64,000 bases of DNA, from the NCBI GenBank assembly GCA_001045525.1, contig LDWW01000004.1, forward strand, positions 1 through 64,000, given 5' to 3'. Shown here in pieces: positions 26,488-35,919 of the stretch (the stretch's first letter is position 1; each line of letters opens with the position of its first letter). The notes beneath the pieces are model-generated. The model was not told the DNA's origin and did not search any database. It was given only the letters and a program-made list of their open reading frames with translations. Made by a program: the position numbers and the translations under genes. This stretch comes from Chitinispirillum alkaliphilum. GTDB taxonomy: Bacteria; Fibrobacterota; Chitinivibrionia; Chitinivibrionales; Chitinispirillaceae.

Positions 26488-27849
26488 ATGCTTGAAAAAA
26501 TAAAAACAACCATTGCTTTCAAAATAAAAGAGCTGGAATTCAGGTATAACACCTGGAAAAAAGCCCGTGATATCCGCAAGGCATATGCTCATAAAGCAAA
26601 ATTCAAACTGCCCGATTTTAAGCCATACCTCAGAAAGGCTTTATATCCGGTTTCTGTTACGATTATCGTTTTGCTTATAGGCCTGGGCTTGTGGAAGTGG
26701 GTTCCGATGATCCCCTTCGCTCAAATTCACCAATCTGTACAATCCGGCACTGAGAAGGTTTTCAGCAGTATCGGCTCACTGGCAGATGGGGCAAGGGAGT
26801 CGATCAGAAGATCAAGGGAGCGGGAAGTCAGGATTTCTCAAAACGAGCCCAATATTGCAGACGATCAAAACGTAGAGGATTACGGGGTTGTTGAGGTATA
26901 TGATAATACCGAGCTAACTGAACAAGAGAGCATAGCTGAAGAGGCCACCGCCTTTGAGAGATTCTTCTCCTCCCTTCCCCGGGAAAACATAAGTGATCAG
27001 ATTCTCTTTGCCGATAAGGAAAAACAGACTCTGTATGTAATAGAACACAACAGCGGCAACTGGGATATTGTTAGAGATTACCATATCACATCCGGAGAAG
27101 TTGAAGGTCCCAAGCAGATTGAACATGACAGAAAAACTCCCCAGGGACTCTACTTTTTAGTTGGACGCAAAGACAGAAGTGATCTCACAGAAATATACGG
27201 CCCGGTTGCATTTGTACTGAACTATCCCAACAGCGAAGACAGGGAGGCTGGCAGAACCGGAAGCGGGATATGGATTCACGGCACCGAACGTGATAACAGC
27301 CCACCGGAACCAACCAGAGGGTGTATATCACTGGCAAATCATGATGTCGCAGAACTGGGGACCATTCTAAGGATCGGATACGGAATCCCCATAGTTATAT
27401 CCTGCGGAACTGAGGAGGCCACCTTTGAAGAAGATCTGTTCAGTCAAATGGCCGAAAAAAGGGAATACCACGCGGAAAAGTACAGAACCCATTCTCAGTA
27501 TTTCGAGAATTTTGTCTTACAGTGGAGAGATGCATGGCAGTCAAAAGACATTGACCATTACACCACGTTCTATGCAACCGGGATATTCCGCAGCGGCCGC
27601 TCTGACTGGAATGCTTTCAGGAATACAAAGATACGAACATTTAATATGTACGATACGATTAAAATCAGCATTGACCATTTTATGCTCACCGAATTGTCAG
27701 AAACAGAAGCCGTAGTCAAATTTTTTCAGGATTACGAAACCAACCTCAACCGATTTCTTAACGGAAAAAGGTTGATTCTTGTAAAAGATGGAGACCGGTG
27801 GCTAATCAGCAGGGAAAGTACCTTCCCACAACAGGAGCTCTTTTTATGA
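26488..27849 (+). CDS. L,D-transpeptidase (YkuD) with transmembrane anchor and C-terminal NTF2-like domain
   Basis: This 453-residue protein probably forms or edits peptidoglycan cross-links in the periplasm. One transmembrane helix (about 53-75, VSVTIIVLLIGLGLWKW) follows a basic cytoplasmic start. The YkuD domain spans about 170-295: SDQILFADKEKQTLYVIE opens it, and the catalytic motif has His264 in WIHGT and Cys279 in TRGCISL. The S-H-G-C form common in the family is T-R-G-C here, a variant also seen in working members. Residues about 330-450 resemble an NTF2/SnoaL-like domain (FVLQWRDAWQSKDIDHYTTF, ending VKDGDRWLISRESTF) often found after YkuD domains. Its stop overlaps the start of the coiled-coil gene by 4 nt. 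Confidence 0.88.
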   Translation: MLEKIKTTIAFKIKELEFRYNTWKKARDIRKAYAHKAKFKLPDFKPYLRKALYPVSVTIIVLLIGLGLWKWVPMIPFAQIHQSVQSGTEKVFSSIGSLADGARESIRRSREREVRISQNEPNIADDQNVEDYGVVEVYDNTELTEQESIAEEATAFERFFSSLPRENISDQILFADKEKQTLYVIEHNSGNWDIVRDYHITSGEVEGPKQIEHDRKTPQGLYFLVGRKDRSDLTEIYGPVAFVLNYPNSEDREAGRTGSGIWIHGTERDNSPPEPTRGCISLANHDVAELGTILRIGYGIPIVISCGTEEATFEEDLFSQMAEKREYHAEKYRTHSQYFENFVLQWRDAWQSKDIDHYTTFYATGIFRSGRSDWNAFRNTKIRTFNMYDTIKISIDHFMLTELSETEAVVKFFQDYETNLNRFLNGKRLILVKDGDRWLISRESTFPQQELFL

Positions 27850-30455
27850 TTTTTTCAAAGAAAAAAGAGATTAAGGACCCTCAGGAGCTGGCAAACATCC
27901 TTGAGGACCATATATCTGAAATACAGGATCTTCTCAGAAGCAGCCGCAATGAGAAAGCGGATATGCACTCTATGCTTGCCTCGGTTGAAAACGAGCGTTT
28001 TCAAATCCAGAACACCCGCAATCATATGGATGAGATGAAAAGCAGCATGGAGGAGATGACTGCCCAGTATGATCTGTTGAAGGAGCGGATGGAAAATGCA
28101 CTTACACTCTCCGATAGACTTGAAAACTTCCAGAACACCGCCTCAGCTCTTGACAGCAGAATCTCCAAAATGGAAGAGGTTGTGCAGAGAATTACCGGAC
28201 AGGAAAATTACATCGAAACCGTTGGTTCCAAAATGGATACCATTCTTAGCAAATTTGACTCTGAAGAGGGAACCATTCTTAAGAAAAGCCTCGACTCGCT
28301 TGAAGCTATCGAAGAGCGCCAGAGCAAATCCTTTGAAAACATGGAAAAACTGGAAAAACAGTTTAACTCCTGGACTGAAGAGTTTACCGGAAGCAGGGAA
28401 AAACTATCTGAAGTTAATTCCGAAACCGGTGCCATTCAGGAAAAACTTCAGGAGATTGAACAAGACATGACCAAGTTCAGACTGATGAAAGAGAAAATCG
28501 ACAATCTTAACACCCTTTCCGAGTACGTCAAGACAAAGATTGCCTCTCTTGAGAAACAGCACCTGGTTGTGGAGAGAGCAAACGAGGAAGCTGGGCGCCT
28601 GAACGCTTTGACATGGAGCATAGATTCCAAACTAAAACATCTCCAGGGCAAACTCAATTCCATGGAGAAAACAGAAAAAAACATTCAGCGTATCGACTCC
28701 ATGCTCCAGCAATCCCAAAACTCAATCAATGAGATCAGAAAGTTCCACCAGTTCATGGAGCAGATGAATCATAAGATCGAGGAGATACAGGTACTGGATG
28801 AATCTTTCAACACCAAGCTCAGCCAGTTCCAGCGCCACAGCAATGAAATCACTGAAGCAAATGAAAAGATGCATGATATTCAAACCATTGCCAAGAACAC
28901 CGAAGCGATTCTCAACACGCTCAACAAACACAAACAGATGGTTGAAGACAGCAGAAGCAAGGTAATGGAGTATGAGAAAAATCTCGATAAGGTAAGTGCC
29001 AAAATCGAAGAAGTCAGCAGGGAATGGCAGGCAATTGATGCAATAGATCAGAGAATTGTAGCCTCCGAGTCCCACATAAATGAGCTTGATTCAAGACTGA
29101 ATACCATCATACAAAACAGTAAGGAAATCGAAGATTTTGAATCAAAACTCATGGACATAAGAACCCTGATTGATGATACCTGTCAGAGAGAAGAGATGGT
29201 TCACTCTCATCGTCATGAAATCGATGAAACAAACGAACGAATCGATAAGTTTTTCGCCAATGCAGAGGCTGTTGATCTGAAAATGCAGGACCTCAAGCAA
29301 CACGAAAACGAAATTGAATCTGTTACACAGATGATCGACGAGCTCAAAATCCTCTCTGACAGCGCACAGGAGAGAATTAAACAGACAGAAGAGAAATCCC
29401 ATATCATTGACGAAGTGCAGAAGAAAATCGAAAACCTTGGAATGATGGTAACAGAGGTAGACGAGAGAATCAATACCCAGCTGCAGCGGAAATCGATGGT
29501 GGAGAAAACTGAAAAAAGGCTTGACCAGTTAAACTACCTCCTTGGGGATATAAACATGAAGATCCAAAGCCTGAGCAAGGAACAGGTCAAAGTTGAGGAA
29601 GTCCTTGAACAACTCTCTGCTATTTCTGTTCAGTCACTTGAGGCCAAGAACATGATGGGCAGACTTACAGAAGAGAAACAGGCTCTGCTGCAGGAAGAGA
29701 ACCATATCCGCAGCATGCGCAAGGAGCTCCAGGAACTGGTAAGTGATTCCAACACCAGACTTAAGGAGTTTCAGGCTGAAATCACTGATATCAACGAACA
29801 GGTCGATCAGAACAAGGCTCAGTTTACAGAAATAATTAAGGCAAGTGATGGTCAGATTGTCACAATCGAAACCCATTTTGAGTCAATCAGGCAAGCTGAA
29901 AGTGAATTGAGCAATGTTGAAAAGCTGCTTGAGAATCTCAAAACAGAAATGGATCAGATCAACAGGAGAACATCAAAGCTTGAGGCAATCGATGCCCGAA
30001 TCGGAAATGTGGACACTGTTGTATCAGACATGGAGATCAGAATCGACTACATTGACAAGGGTAGAGAGCTTGTTAACGCTACCCAGAAGAAAGTCGACAG
30101 CCTTACAAACATAATCGATACTGCATCTGAACAGATCGAAACGATCAACAGTAAAGCTAAAGAGATCAAGGAAGTCGGGCACCACGTTGAAGATATCAAC
30201 AACACCATGAACAATGTGGAAAAGCGGATGAAAGATCTGGCAAAGGAAAAAAAGATCATAAAAGAGGCCGAAAACCGTATTGCAAGTCTGAACATACTCA
30301 TGGAAGATATCAAGGCTGCAATGTCAAACCTTTCATCAGAAGAACAGCGTATTCTCGCTGCGGTAGAGAAAACTTCTGAACTCCGCTTTCTGCTTGGGGA
30401 AGTGGAATCAAAACTGAATCTGTTCAGACAAGAAAAAGAACAGCTTTCAGATTGA
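27846..30455 (+). CDS. Very long coiled-coil protein, translationally coupled to the L,D-transpeptidase
   Basis: The 869-residue product begins MIFSKKKEIKDPQELANILE and is predicted by eye to be alpha-helical coiled coil almost throughout. It has no signal peptide, no transmembrane helix, no Walker motif and no globular domain, so it is not an SMC or Rad50 ATPase. Recurrent blocks of the form 'L-N-x-L-x-x-x-I-x-x-K-I-x-x-L-x-K' (for example near residues 220, 255, 570 and 820) suggest an internal repeat of about 40 residues. The ATG overlaps the transpeptidase stop (ATGA), and a terminator follows. I infer a cytoskeletal or scaffold role tied to cell-wall work. No named family was recognised. 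Confidence 0.8.
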   Translation: MIFSKKKEIKDPQELANILEDHISEIQDLLRSSRNEKADMHSMLASVENERFQIQNTRNHMDEMKSSMEEMTAQYDLLKERMENALTLSDRLENFQNTASALDSRISKMEEVVQRITGQENYIETVGSKMDTILSKFDSEEGTILKKSLDSLEAIEERQSKSFENMEKLEKQFNSWTEEFTGSREKLSEVNSETGAIQEKLQEIEQDMTKFRLMKEKIDNLNTLSEYVKTKIASLEKQHLVVERANEEAGRLNALTWSIDSKLKHLQGKLNSMEKTEKNIQRIDSMLQQSQNSINEIRKFHQFMEQMNHKIEEIQVLDESFNTKLSQFQRHSNEITEANEKMHDIQTIAKNTEAILNTLNKHKQMVEDSRSKVMEYEKNLDKVSAKIEEVSREWQAIDAIDQRIVASESHINELDSRLNTIIQNSKEIEDFESKLMDIRTLIDDTCQREEMVHSHRHEIDETNERIDKFFANAEAVDLKMQDLKQHENEIESVTQMIDELKILSDSAQERIKQTEEKSHIIDEVQKKIENLGMMVTEVDERINTQLQRKSMVEKTEKRLDQLNYLLGDINMKIQSLSKEQVKVEEVLEQLSAISVQSLEAKNMMGRLTEEKQALLQEENHIRSMRKELQELVSDSNTRLKEFQAEITDINEQVDQNKAQFTEIIKASDGQIVTIETHFESIRQAESELSNVEKLLENLKTEMDQINRRTSKLEAIDARIGNVDTVVSDMEIRIDYIDKGRELVNATQKKVDSLTNIIDTASEQIETINSKAKEIKEVGHHVEDINNTMNNVEKRMKDLAKEKKIIKEAENRIASLNILMEDIKAAMSNLSSEEQRILAAVEKTSELRFLLGEVESKLNLFRQEKEQLSD

Positions 30456-30470
30456 GGGACAGGTCTTACC

Positions 30471-30498
30471 AGCGGGATAATACTATCCCGCTTTTTTT
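30471..30498 (+). terminator. Rho-independent terminator after the coiled-coil gene
   Basis: AGCGGGATA (30471-30479) pairs perfectly with TATCCCGCT (30484-30492) around a 4-nt loop, followed by seven T. It closes the transpeptidase-coiled-coil operon 15 nt after the stop and insulates the rel gene downstream. Confidence 0.92.
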
Positions 30499-30569
30499 CA
30501 CATCAAAAAAACTGATCCGATAATAACTCATTTGCCGCTTCGGCAATCAATAAGAATCTGAAAAAAATT

Positions 30570-32777
30570 ATGGATACAACCCTGTTTTTACCATCGGCTC
30601 CAATTGAACATACCAGACAGCAATTTCTGGAGAAAATTCTGGAAGTTAACCCCAAGGTACAAACAGCTCTGATAGAAAAGGCTTTTCATTTTTCATGGGT
30701 TGCACATAAGCACCAGATTCGCAAATCCGGTGAACCCTTTATGGCTCATCCTGCAGCTGTTGCACTTATCCTTGCCGAACAACACCTCGATGAGGTCACT
30801 ATCGCAGCGGGCCTTCTCCATGATGTGCTTGAAGACACTACCATGGAGCGCAAAGATCTGGTTGAGGAGTTCGGGGAAGAGGTAACAATACTTGTGGATG
30901 GTGTGACCAAGATAAAAACCTTCCATATGAAATCCCGCCAGGAGCGCCAGGCTGAAACATACCGCAAGATGCTGCTCTCAATGGCAAAGGATCTCAGGGT
31001 CATAATAATCAAATTCGCCGACCGCCTTCACAATCTGCGCACGCTCAAATACCTTGAGCCCGACAGAATCCGGGCCATAGCAACAGAGACCCTTGACATA
31101 TATGCGCCACTGGCTCACCGCCTCGGAATGGCAAAAATCAAGTGGGAACTGGAGGATCTTGCATTCAAACACCTCTACCCCGAAGAATACAAGGATATTG
31201 TGGCGAAAGTAGTTGCCAACCGAATCGAGCGGGAAGCAATTATCGACAACTTTACATTGCCGCTTCGCACAAGGCTTGAAGAGGATAATATTACGGCTAC
31301 TATTGTGGGACGACCAAAGCATTTCTACAGCATTTACCGCAAGATGGTGCAAAGAAACAAGCCTTTGGATGAGATCTATGATCTGCTTGCTCTGAGGGTG
31401 ATAACCGATTCTGTAAGGGACTGCTATCATGTGCTTGGAATAATCCACTCACTCTGGACACCGATTCAGGATCGCTTTAAGGATTATATAAGCACCCCCA
31501 AAAGTAACGGATATCAGTCGATTCACACGACTGTTGTTGGAGAACAGGGTAACATCGTCGAGATGCAGATCCGTACTTGGGAGATGAATCTTACAGCCGA
31601 AGATGGTATTGCAGCACACTGGCTCTACAAGAGCAATAAAACAGAGATGAGCAGTGAAGACAAAGCGCTTATCTGGCTTAAGAATCTGATCGAATGGCAA
31701 AAGGATCTGACTGACTCGACGGAATTCTTTGAATTTTTCAAAATTGATCTCTTCCATGCTGAAATCTTTATTTTCACCCCAAGGGGAGATCTAATCTCTT
31801 TGCCCAAAGGAGCCACAGTTCTCGATTTTGCATTCTCTGTTCACACACAGCTTGGGATCCATTGTATAGGAGCCAAGGTGGATGGAAAAATAGAACCTAT
31901 TCACAAAAAGCTCAAAAGCGGGCAAACAGTTGAAATCCTTCACCTGAAGACCAAAACCCCCTCCATAAACTGGCTCAGAGAGGTTAAAACACCCAAGGCC
32001 AGAAGCGCCATAAGGCGTTGGCTGAAAAATACAGGCAGACAGGAAAGTATCGATCTTGGGAAGAAAATCATTCAGACCTCCTATAAGAAGCTGCACACAT
32101 CAAGCTCCTTTAAAGACCACATCCCCGGACTGCTTCAGTTTCTTGGTCTCAACAACCTGGACCGTCTTTATGAGCTTGTGGGCAATGGAGAGCTTCCAAT
32201 AAGCAGGGTAATGCAGTTTTTCCAGGTACGAAAAGTCAAAAAGTCGGCCCCCTCCACTATGGTTTCCCGGATAATGGGGACTTTCAGCAACAGGGATCAG
32301 GGTATTGTGGTAGGGGGGAATGATAACCTGATGATTCGTTTTGCCAAATGCTGCAATCCGATCCCCGGTGATCCAATCATTGGCTTTGTCACACGCGGCA
32401 GAGGTATTTCCGTTCACAGAAAAGACTGTCCCAATGTTTCCTTTTTCTCCTCAGACCAGGAAAGAAAAATTGAAGTTCAGTGGGATCAGGGCAATAAGAA
32501 AAAATACGTAGTGTCCATGGAGATAACCGGTTCAGACCGTGCAGGGCTTCTCCATGAGATAAGTGAGGTCTACTCAGAGTTTGGTGCCAATATCACAGAC
32601 GGATTCATAAATACGCTTAACCATCAGGCCAAACTCAACTTTAAAATTGAGATCAGAAATCTCAATCAGCTCAAGCAGATATTCAGAAGATTGCAAAAAA
32701 TCAAAGGAATTGAAAACGTGAGTCGTGTAAAAGATTATATTAACTATCCTCAGAAAGGCTCACAGCAGGAGGATTAA
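30570..32777 (+). CDS. rel: Bifunctional (p)ppGpp synthetase/hydrolase, Rel/SpoT family
   Basis: The 735-residue long RSH enzyme makes and degrades the alarmone (p)ppGpp. Order of domains: HD hydrolase (about 45-190) with intact metal motif LLHDVLEDT; synthetase (about 235-350) with RFKDYISTPKSNGYQSIHTT; TGS (about 395-455, IFTPRGDLISLPKGATVLDF); a conserved-cysteine region (KCCNPIPGDPIIGF); and a C-terminal ACT domain (about 660-735, SMEITGSDRAGLLHEISEV). Both active sites look functional, so this may be the cell's main RSH. It is followed at 6 nt by a DUF4388 gene and then prs, in one apparent operon. Confidence 0.96.
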   Translation: MDTTLFLPSAPIEHTRQQFLEKILEVNPKVQTALIEKAFHFSWVAHKHQIRKSGEPFMAHPAAVALILAEQHLDEVTIAAGLLHDVLEDTTMERKDLVEEFGEEVTILVDGVTKIKTFHMKSRQERQAETYRKMLLSMAKDLRVIIIKFADRLHNLRTLKYLEPDRIRAIATETLDIYAPLAHRLGMAKIKWELEDLAFKHLYPEEYKDIVAKVVANRIEREAIIDNFTLPLRTRLEEDNITATIVGRPKHFYSIYRKMVQRNKPLDEIYDLLALRVITDSVRDCYHVLGIIHSLWTPIQDRFKDYISTPKSNGYQSIHTTVVGEQGNIVEMQIRTWEMNLTAEDGIAAHWLYKSNKTEMSSEDKALIWLKNLIEWQKDLTDSTEFFEFFKIDLFHAEIFIFTPRGDLISLPKGATVLDFAFSVHTQLGIHCIGAKVDGKIEPIHKKLKSGQTVEILHLKTKTPSINWLREVKTPKARSAIRRWLKNTGRQESIDLGKKIIQTSYKKLHTSSSFKDHIPGLLQFLGLNNLDRLYELVGNGELPISRVMQFFQVRKVKKSAPSTMVSRIMGTFSNRDQGIVVGGNDNLMIRFAKCCNPIPGDPIIGFVTRGRGISVHRKDCPNVSFFSSDQERKIEVQWDQGNKKKYVVSMEITGSDRAGLLHEISEVYSEFGANITDGFINTLNHQAKLNFKIEIRNLNQLKQIFRRLQKIKGIENVSRVKDYINYPQKGSQQED

Positions 32778-32783
32778 AGAAAA

Positions 32784-33236
32784 ATGTATCTGTTTAATAC
32801 TCCAATATGGCTACTGATTAGTGGTTTTGTTTGCGGTATTATCGCTTTTATTGTTATCTACCAGCTCACGAGAAGAAAACCATCACAGCTGTACACCCCC
32901 GCCAGTACCAGCTTTGTTTTCAAAGGCAATCTTAAGCAAACCAGTTTGCTCGATGCCATGCAGTTTCTTGAGATTGGAAGACGGGAAGGTATTCTTCATG
33001 TATACTCAGGCAGAAGAAAAGGGTACCTTACTTTTCATAAAGGGAAAGCAATCGATGCCTCATACAGGGACCTCTCAGCAAGAGAAGCTGTTTTTCAGAT
33101 GCTCGATCTTGAGGAGGGGGATTTTTATTTTGAGCCAAAAGAAATAACTCAACCTAAACTTATCACCGATTCACTTATGGATCTCGCGTTCGAGTGGGAT
33201 GAGAAGAAGAATGGAGTAGATGTAAATGATAGGTAA
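32784..33236 (+). CDS. Membrane-anchored DUF4388 (PATAN) protein
   Basis: The product has 150 residues. An N-terminal membrane helix (about 5-25, IWLLISGFVCGIIAFIVIYQ) is followed by a DUF4388 domain (about 43-120): FKGNLKQTSLLDAMQFLEI, REGILHVYSGRRKGYLTFHKG and ALDLEEGDFYF-type spacing (MLDLEEGDFYFEPK). DUF4388 domains are found in signalling proteins, often with response regulators or gliding and polarity functions, but the biochemical role is not settled. A strong AGGAGG box lies at the end of rel, and the gene overlaps the start of prs by 11 nt. This links it physically to alarmone and PRPP metabolism. Confidence 0.85.
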   Translation: MYLFNTPIWLLISGFVCGIIAFIVIYQLTRRKPSQLYTPASTSFVFKGNLKQTSLLDAMQFLEIGRREGILHVYSGRRKGYLTFHKGKAIDASYRDLSAREAVFQMLDLEEGDFYFEPKEITQPKLITDSLMDLAFEWDEKKNGVDVNDR

Positions 33237-34173
33237 GCTGAAGATTTTCTCCGGAAATGCTAATTTACCACTGGCAAATTCGATCTGTAATTATGCCGGT
33301 ATTGAACTTGGGGGTTGTGAAATAATCAAGTTCAGCAACGAAAACATCAAGGTCAGAATTTGTGAAACCGTTCGGGGGCATGATGTTTTCATCATTCAGC
33401 CATCATGTGTTCCAGTCAATGAAGGTATAATGGAACTGCTGATAATGATCGATGCGGTTAAACATGCCAGTGCCGGAAGAATCACAGCTGTCGTACCATA
33501 CTTCCCCTATGTTCGTTCCGATAAAAAAGATGAACCCAGAATATCCATTACAGCCCGCCTGATGGCTGATCTTCTTGAAACTGCAGGTGCGGATCGTGTG
33601 ATGACCATGAACCTTCACTCTCCACAGATTCAGGGCTTCTTCAGAGTCCCCGTGGACCACCTTCTCGCAGGCAGGCTACTCTGTGACCACTTCAGAGATT
33701 GTGGAACTGATAACTGCGTAGTGGTGGCGCCAGATGCGGGAAGTGCCAAAAGAGCCGGAACCTATGCCATAAGTCTTGGGCTCCCACTTGCGATTCTGGA
33801 CAAAAGACGCTCTGATGATAAGGAAAATCCACAAATCCATCACGTAATCGGGGATGTCAAAGGGAAACGCGCCATTATCTTTGATGACGAAATTGCTTCC
33901 GGTGGGTCGATTATCGAAGTGGTTAATGCACTTGAACGCCTCGGAGTCACAGAGATCCAGGCATGTTGTGTTCATGCGGTACTCTCTGGTCACGCAGTTG
34001 AAAGATTGCAGAACTCTTCACTTTCAAAACTGGTGGTAACCGATACAATTCACATACCGGAAGAGAAGAAATTTCCAAAACTTGAAATTATCTCGGTTGC
34101 AGAAATGTTTTCAAAAGCAATTAAATTCACCAATGAGGGGCAGTCAATCAGCGGCCTTTACGACGGATATTAA
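33226..34173 (+). CDS. prs: Ribose-phosphate pyrophosphokinase
   Basis: Prs makes PRPP from ribose-5-phosphate and ATP, feeding purine, pyrimidine, His and Trp synthesis. The 315 residues contain KIFSGNANLPLANSI at the start, the Mg/ATP region VPYFPYVRSDKKDEPRIS, the signature MTMNLHSPQIQGFFRVPVDH and the PRPP-binding loop AIIFDDEIASGGSI. Length and motifs are those of class I enzymes. It overlaps the DUF4388 gene by 11 nt and is followed after 2 nt by the pseudouridine synthase gene. Linkage with rel is notable because (p)ppGpp is known to inhibit several PRPP-using enzymes. Confidence 0.96.
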   Translation: MIGKLKIFSGNANLPLANSICNYAGIELGGCEIIKFSNENIKVRICETVRGHDVFIIQPSCVPVNEGIMELLIMIDAVKHASAGRITAVVPYFPYVRSDKKDEPRISITARLMADLLETAGADRVMTMNLHSPQIQGFFRVPVDHLLAGRLLCDHFRDCGTDNCVVVAPDAGSAKRAGTYAISLGLPLAILDKRRSDDKENPQIHHVIGDVKGKRAIIFDDEIASGGSIIEVVNALERLGVTEIQACCVHAVLSGHAVERLQNSSLSKLVVTDTIHIPEEKKFPKLEIISVAEMFSKAIKFTNEGQSISGLYDGY

Positions 34174-34175
34174 TA

Positions 34176-35123
34176 GTGATAGAATACAAAGCCGGCCCTG
34201 ATGAGACCGGTTCAAGACTGGACAGATTTCTGAGAAAAAAAATGCCCCTCATGGGACTTTCAGACATCTATGCTCTTATCAGAAAAGGGCGGGTGCTGGT
34301 CGACAGTAATAAAGCAAAAGCAAACCACAGACTTAAAGAGGGGGAGCTCCTTCAAATCAGAGCAAACCCCTCTGAATTCTCCACAGATGAAAAAAATTCC
34401 TCTTTAGCAGATCTTGTCAACACAGAGTTTTTTAAGCATAATTTCAAAATTCTTTTTGAAGACTCTGCGATTCTTGTCTGTAATAAACCCTGTGGGCTGG
34501 TTGTTCATCCGGGAAGCGGACACCTCAAACATGACAATCTCATAGATCTGGCTTCAGCCTACATGCTCTCAAAAAACCATGAGCAAGCCCCTGTTCTGAC
34601 ACACAGGCTCGACAGGGATACTTCTGGAATTATCCTTCTTGCCAAAAATAAGGGCATCGTAAGAAAGCTGCACCAGTCAATGATTAGCGGTAAATTTACA
34701 AAGCAGTACCTGGCAATTTCTCACAATAGGCCTCCCAAAACGGAGGGCAGGGTCAGTTTAGGAATGAAAAGAACTCACGACAGCTCTGGAATGAAAATGA
34801 AGATAGCTGAAAAGGGGGATCACTCCGAGAGCAGTTACAGGTTAACAGAGTACAGAAACGAACTGTCCAGCCTTGAAATTATTCTCCACACAGGAAAAAC
34901 TCATCAGATCAGGGTACATATGGCCCATTTATTGGCCCCTATTGTTGGTGATGTCCGTTACGGAAGAAAAGATCTGGATCAGAAACTTTTCTCCTCAAGG
35001 AAAAATCTCCCTCCCAGGTTATACCTCCATGCCCATAAGCTCAGTTTTCCCCACCCTCTAAACTCCAAAAAAATAACACTTAAAGCAGATATCCCTGCTG
35101 AATTCAGGAAGATTATGAACTAA
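34176..35123 (+). CDS. rluD: RluA/RluD-family 23S rRNA pseudouridine synthase
   Basis: The enzyme converts specific uridines in large-subunit rRNA to pseudouridine. The 315 residues carry an N-terminal S4 RNA-binding domain (about 12-65, GSRLDRFLRKKMPLMGLSDI) and the RluA-type catalytic domain (about 95-300), with the catalytic Asp in HRLDRDTSGIILLAKN and the KTHQIRVHMAHLLAPIVGD segment. The start is GTG, 2 nt after the prs stop. The exact target (RluD-like positions or others) cannot be decided from sequence alone. It ends the rel-DUF4388-prs-rluD run. Confidence 0.92.
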   Translation: MIEYKAGPDETGSRLDRFLRKKMPLMGLSDIYALIRKGRVLVDSNKAKANHRLKEGELLQIRANPSEFSTDEKNSSLADLVNTEFFKHNFKILFEDSAILVCNKPCGLVVHPGSGHLKHDNLIDLASAYMLSKNHEQAPVLTHRLDRDTSGIILLAKNKGIVRKLHQSMISGKFTKQYLAISHNRPPKTEGRVSLGMKRTHDSSGMKMKIAEKGDHSESSYRLTEYRNELSSLEIILHTGKTHQIRVHMAHLLAPIVGDVRYGRKDLDQKLFSSRKNLPPRLYLHAHKLSFPHPLNSKKITLKADIPAEFRKIMN

Positions 35124-35289
35124 GAAGATCCAATCTCCAAGGTCTCGATATCCAGGCTCTATCCCTCAGGATCTCTAATACAATTTACAGCTGTAATATT
35201 CGGGAAAAAAGCATTATAACCTTATATTACAATAGCATGGACAGTCACCGTCAGATTCAGCAGTTAACAGTGATTTCGAAATCAAAAAC

Positions 35290-35913
35290 ATGGTTCCCTC
35301 AATTAAGAGGAACTATCTGCCAATTGACTCTGTTGTGGGCAAGTACAAAATCATCGAAGAGATCGACCACGGCCGAATGGCCGTTGTGTATAAGGCTCTA
35401 CAGCTTGATCTTAAACGTGATGTTGCCCTGAAGGTAATGCATGCAATTCTCACAATAAAATGAATTTGTAGAACTTTTTCTATCTGTTGCTCCCTTGGGA
35501 TCATGCTCTACAAAATGCTCAGCTTCAAAAAACCTTACCTTGACCAGCGGAATGTACACCAGACAGCCAATAACATCTTGGAGAGCAACCCTATTCCTTC
35601 CAAAAACCGCACCCCTGGCTCCCCGCAGAGATTGAAGCCATACTCTGAAGAGAAGTGGCAAAGGAGAGCTCACAGCGTTACCAGTCAATGCTTGAATTTA
35701 AAGAGGATTTAAACCGGTCAGCGTGGCGAATCGGGGCTCACAGTTTCACCTTCAGCTCCGCAGTATCTTTACTATTTGGCCATCAGGGCCCGTGAGGAAG
35801 GCCAGGAATGCAAATCACGTTCATATCTGAAGCAATTAAGAGGTAAGACACCACCCAACTCCTGGCTTCACTTCAGAATGGTGCAAATTCTGGGCAACTA
35901 CAACCGCTTGTGA
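35290..35913 (+). pseudogene. Decayed Ser/Thr protein kinase (Hanks type)
   Basis: The first 57 codons (35290-35463) read as a kinase N-lobe: VVGKYKIIEEIDHGRMAVVY then ALQLDLKRDVALKVM, with the ATP-binding Lys in VALKVM. The glycine-rich loop has lost most of its glycines. The frame then stops. From about 35503 a different frame resumes in the C-lobe (MLYKMLSFKKPYLDQRNV, then ILESNPIPS). A third frame (about 35660-35750) gives QRYQSMLEFKEDLNRSAW, which matches the kinase domain end. The catalytic HRD and DFG loops are absent. A possible tail (about 35760-35913) may be TPR-like. Several frameshifts plus an internal deletion show that the gene is dead. Confidence 0.72.
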
Positions 35914-35919
35914 CACAAC

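Noticed and set aside
35237-35431. 64-codon frame upstream of and across the kinase relic
   Set aside because: The kinase-like residues lie in a different frame starting at 35290; this frame reads as noise.
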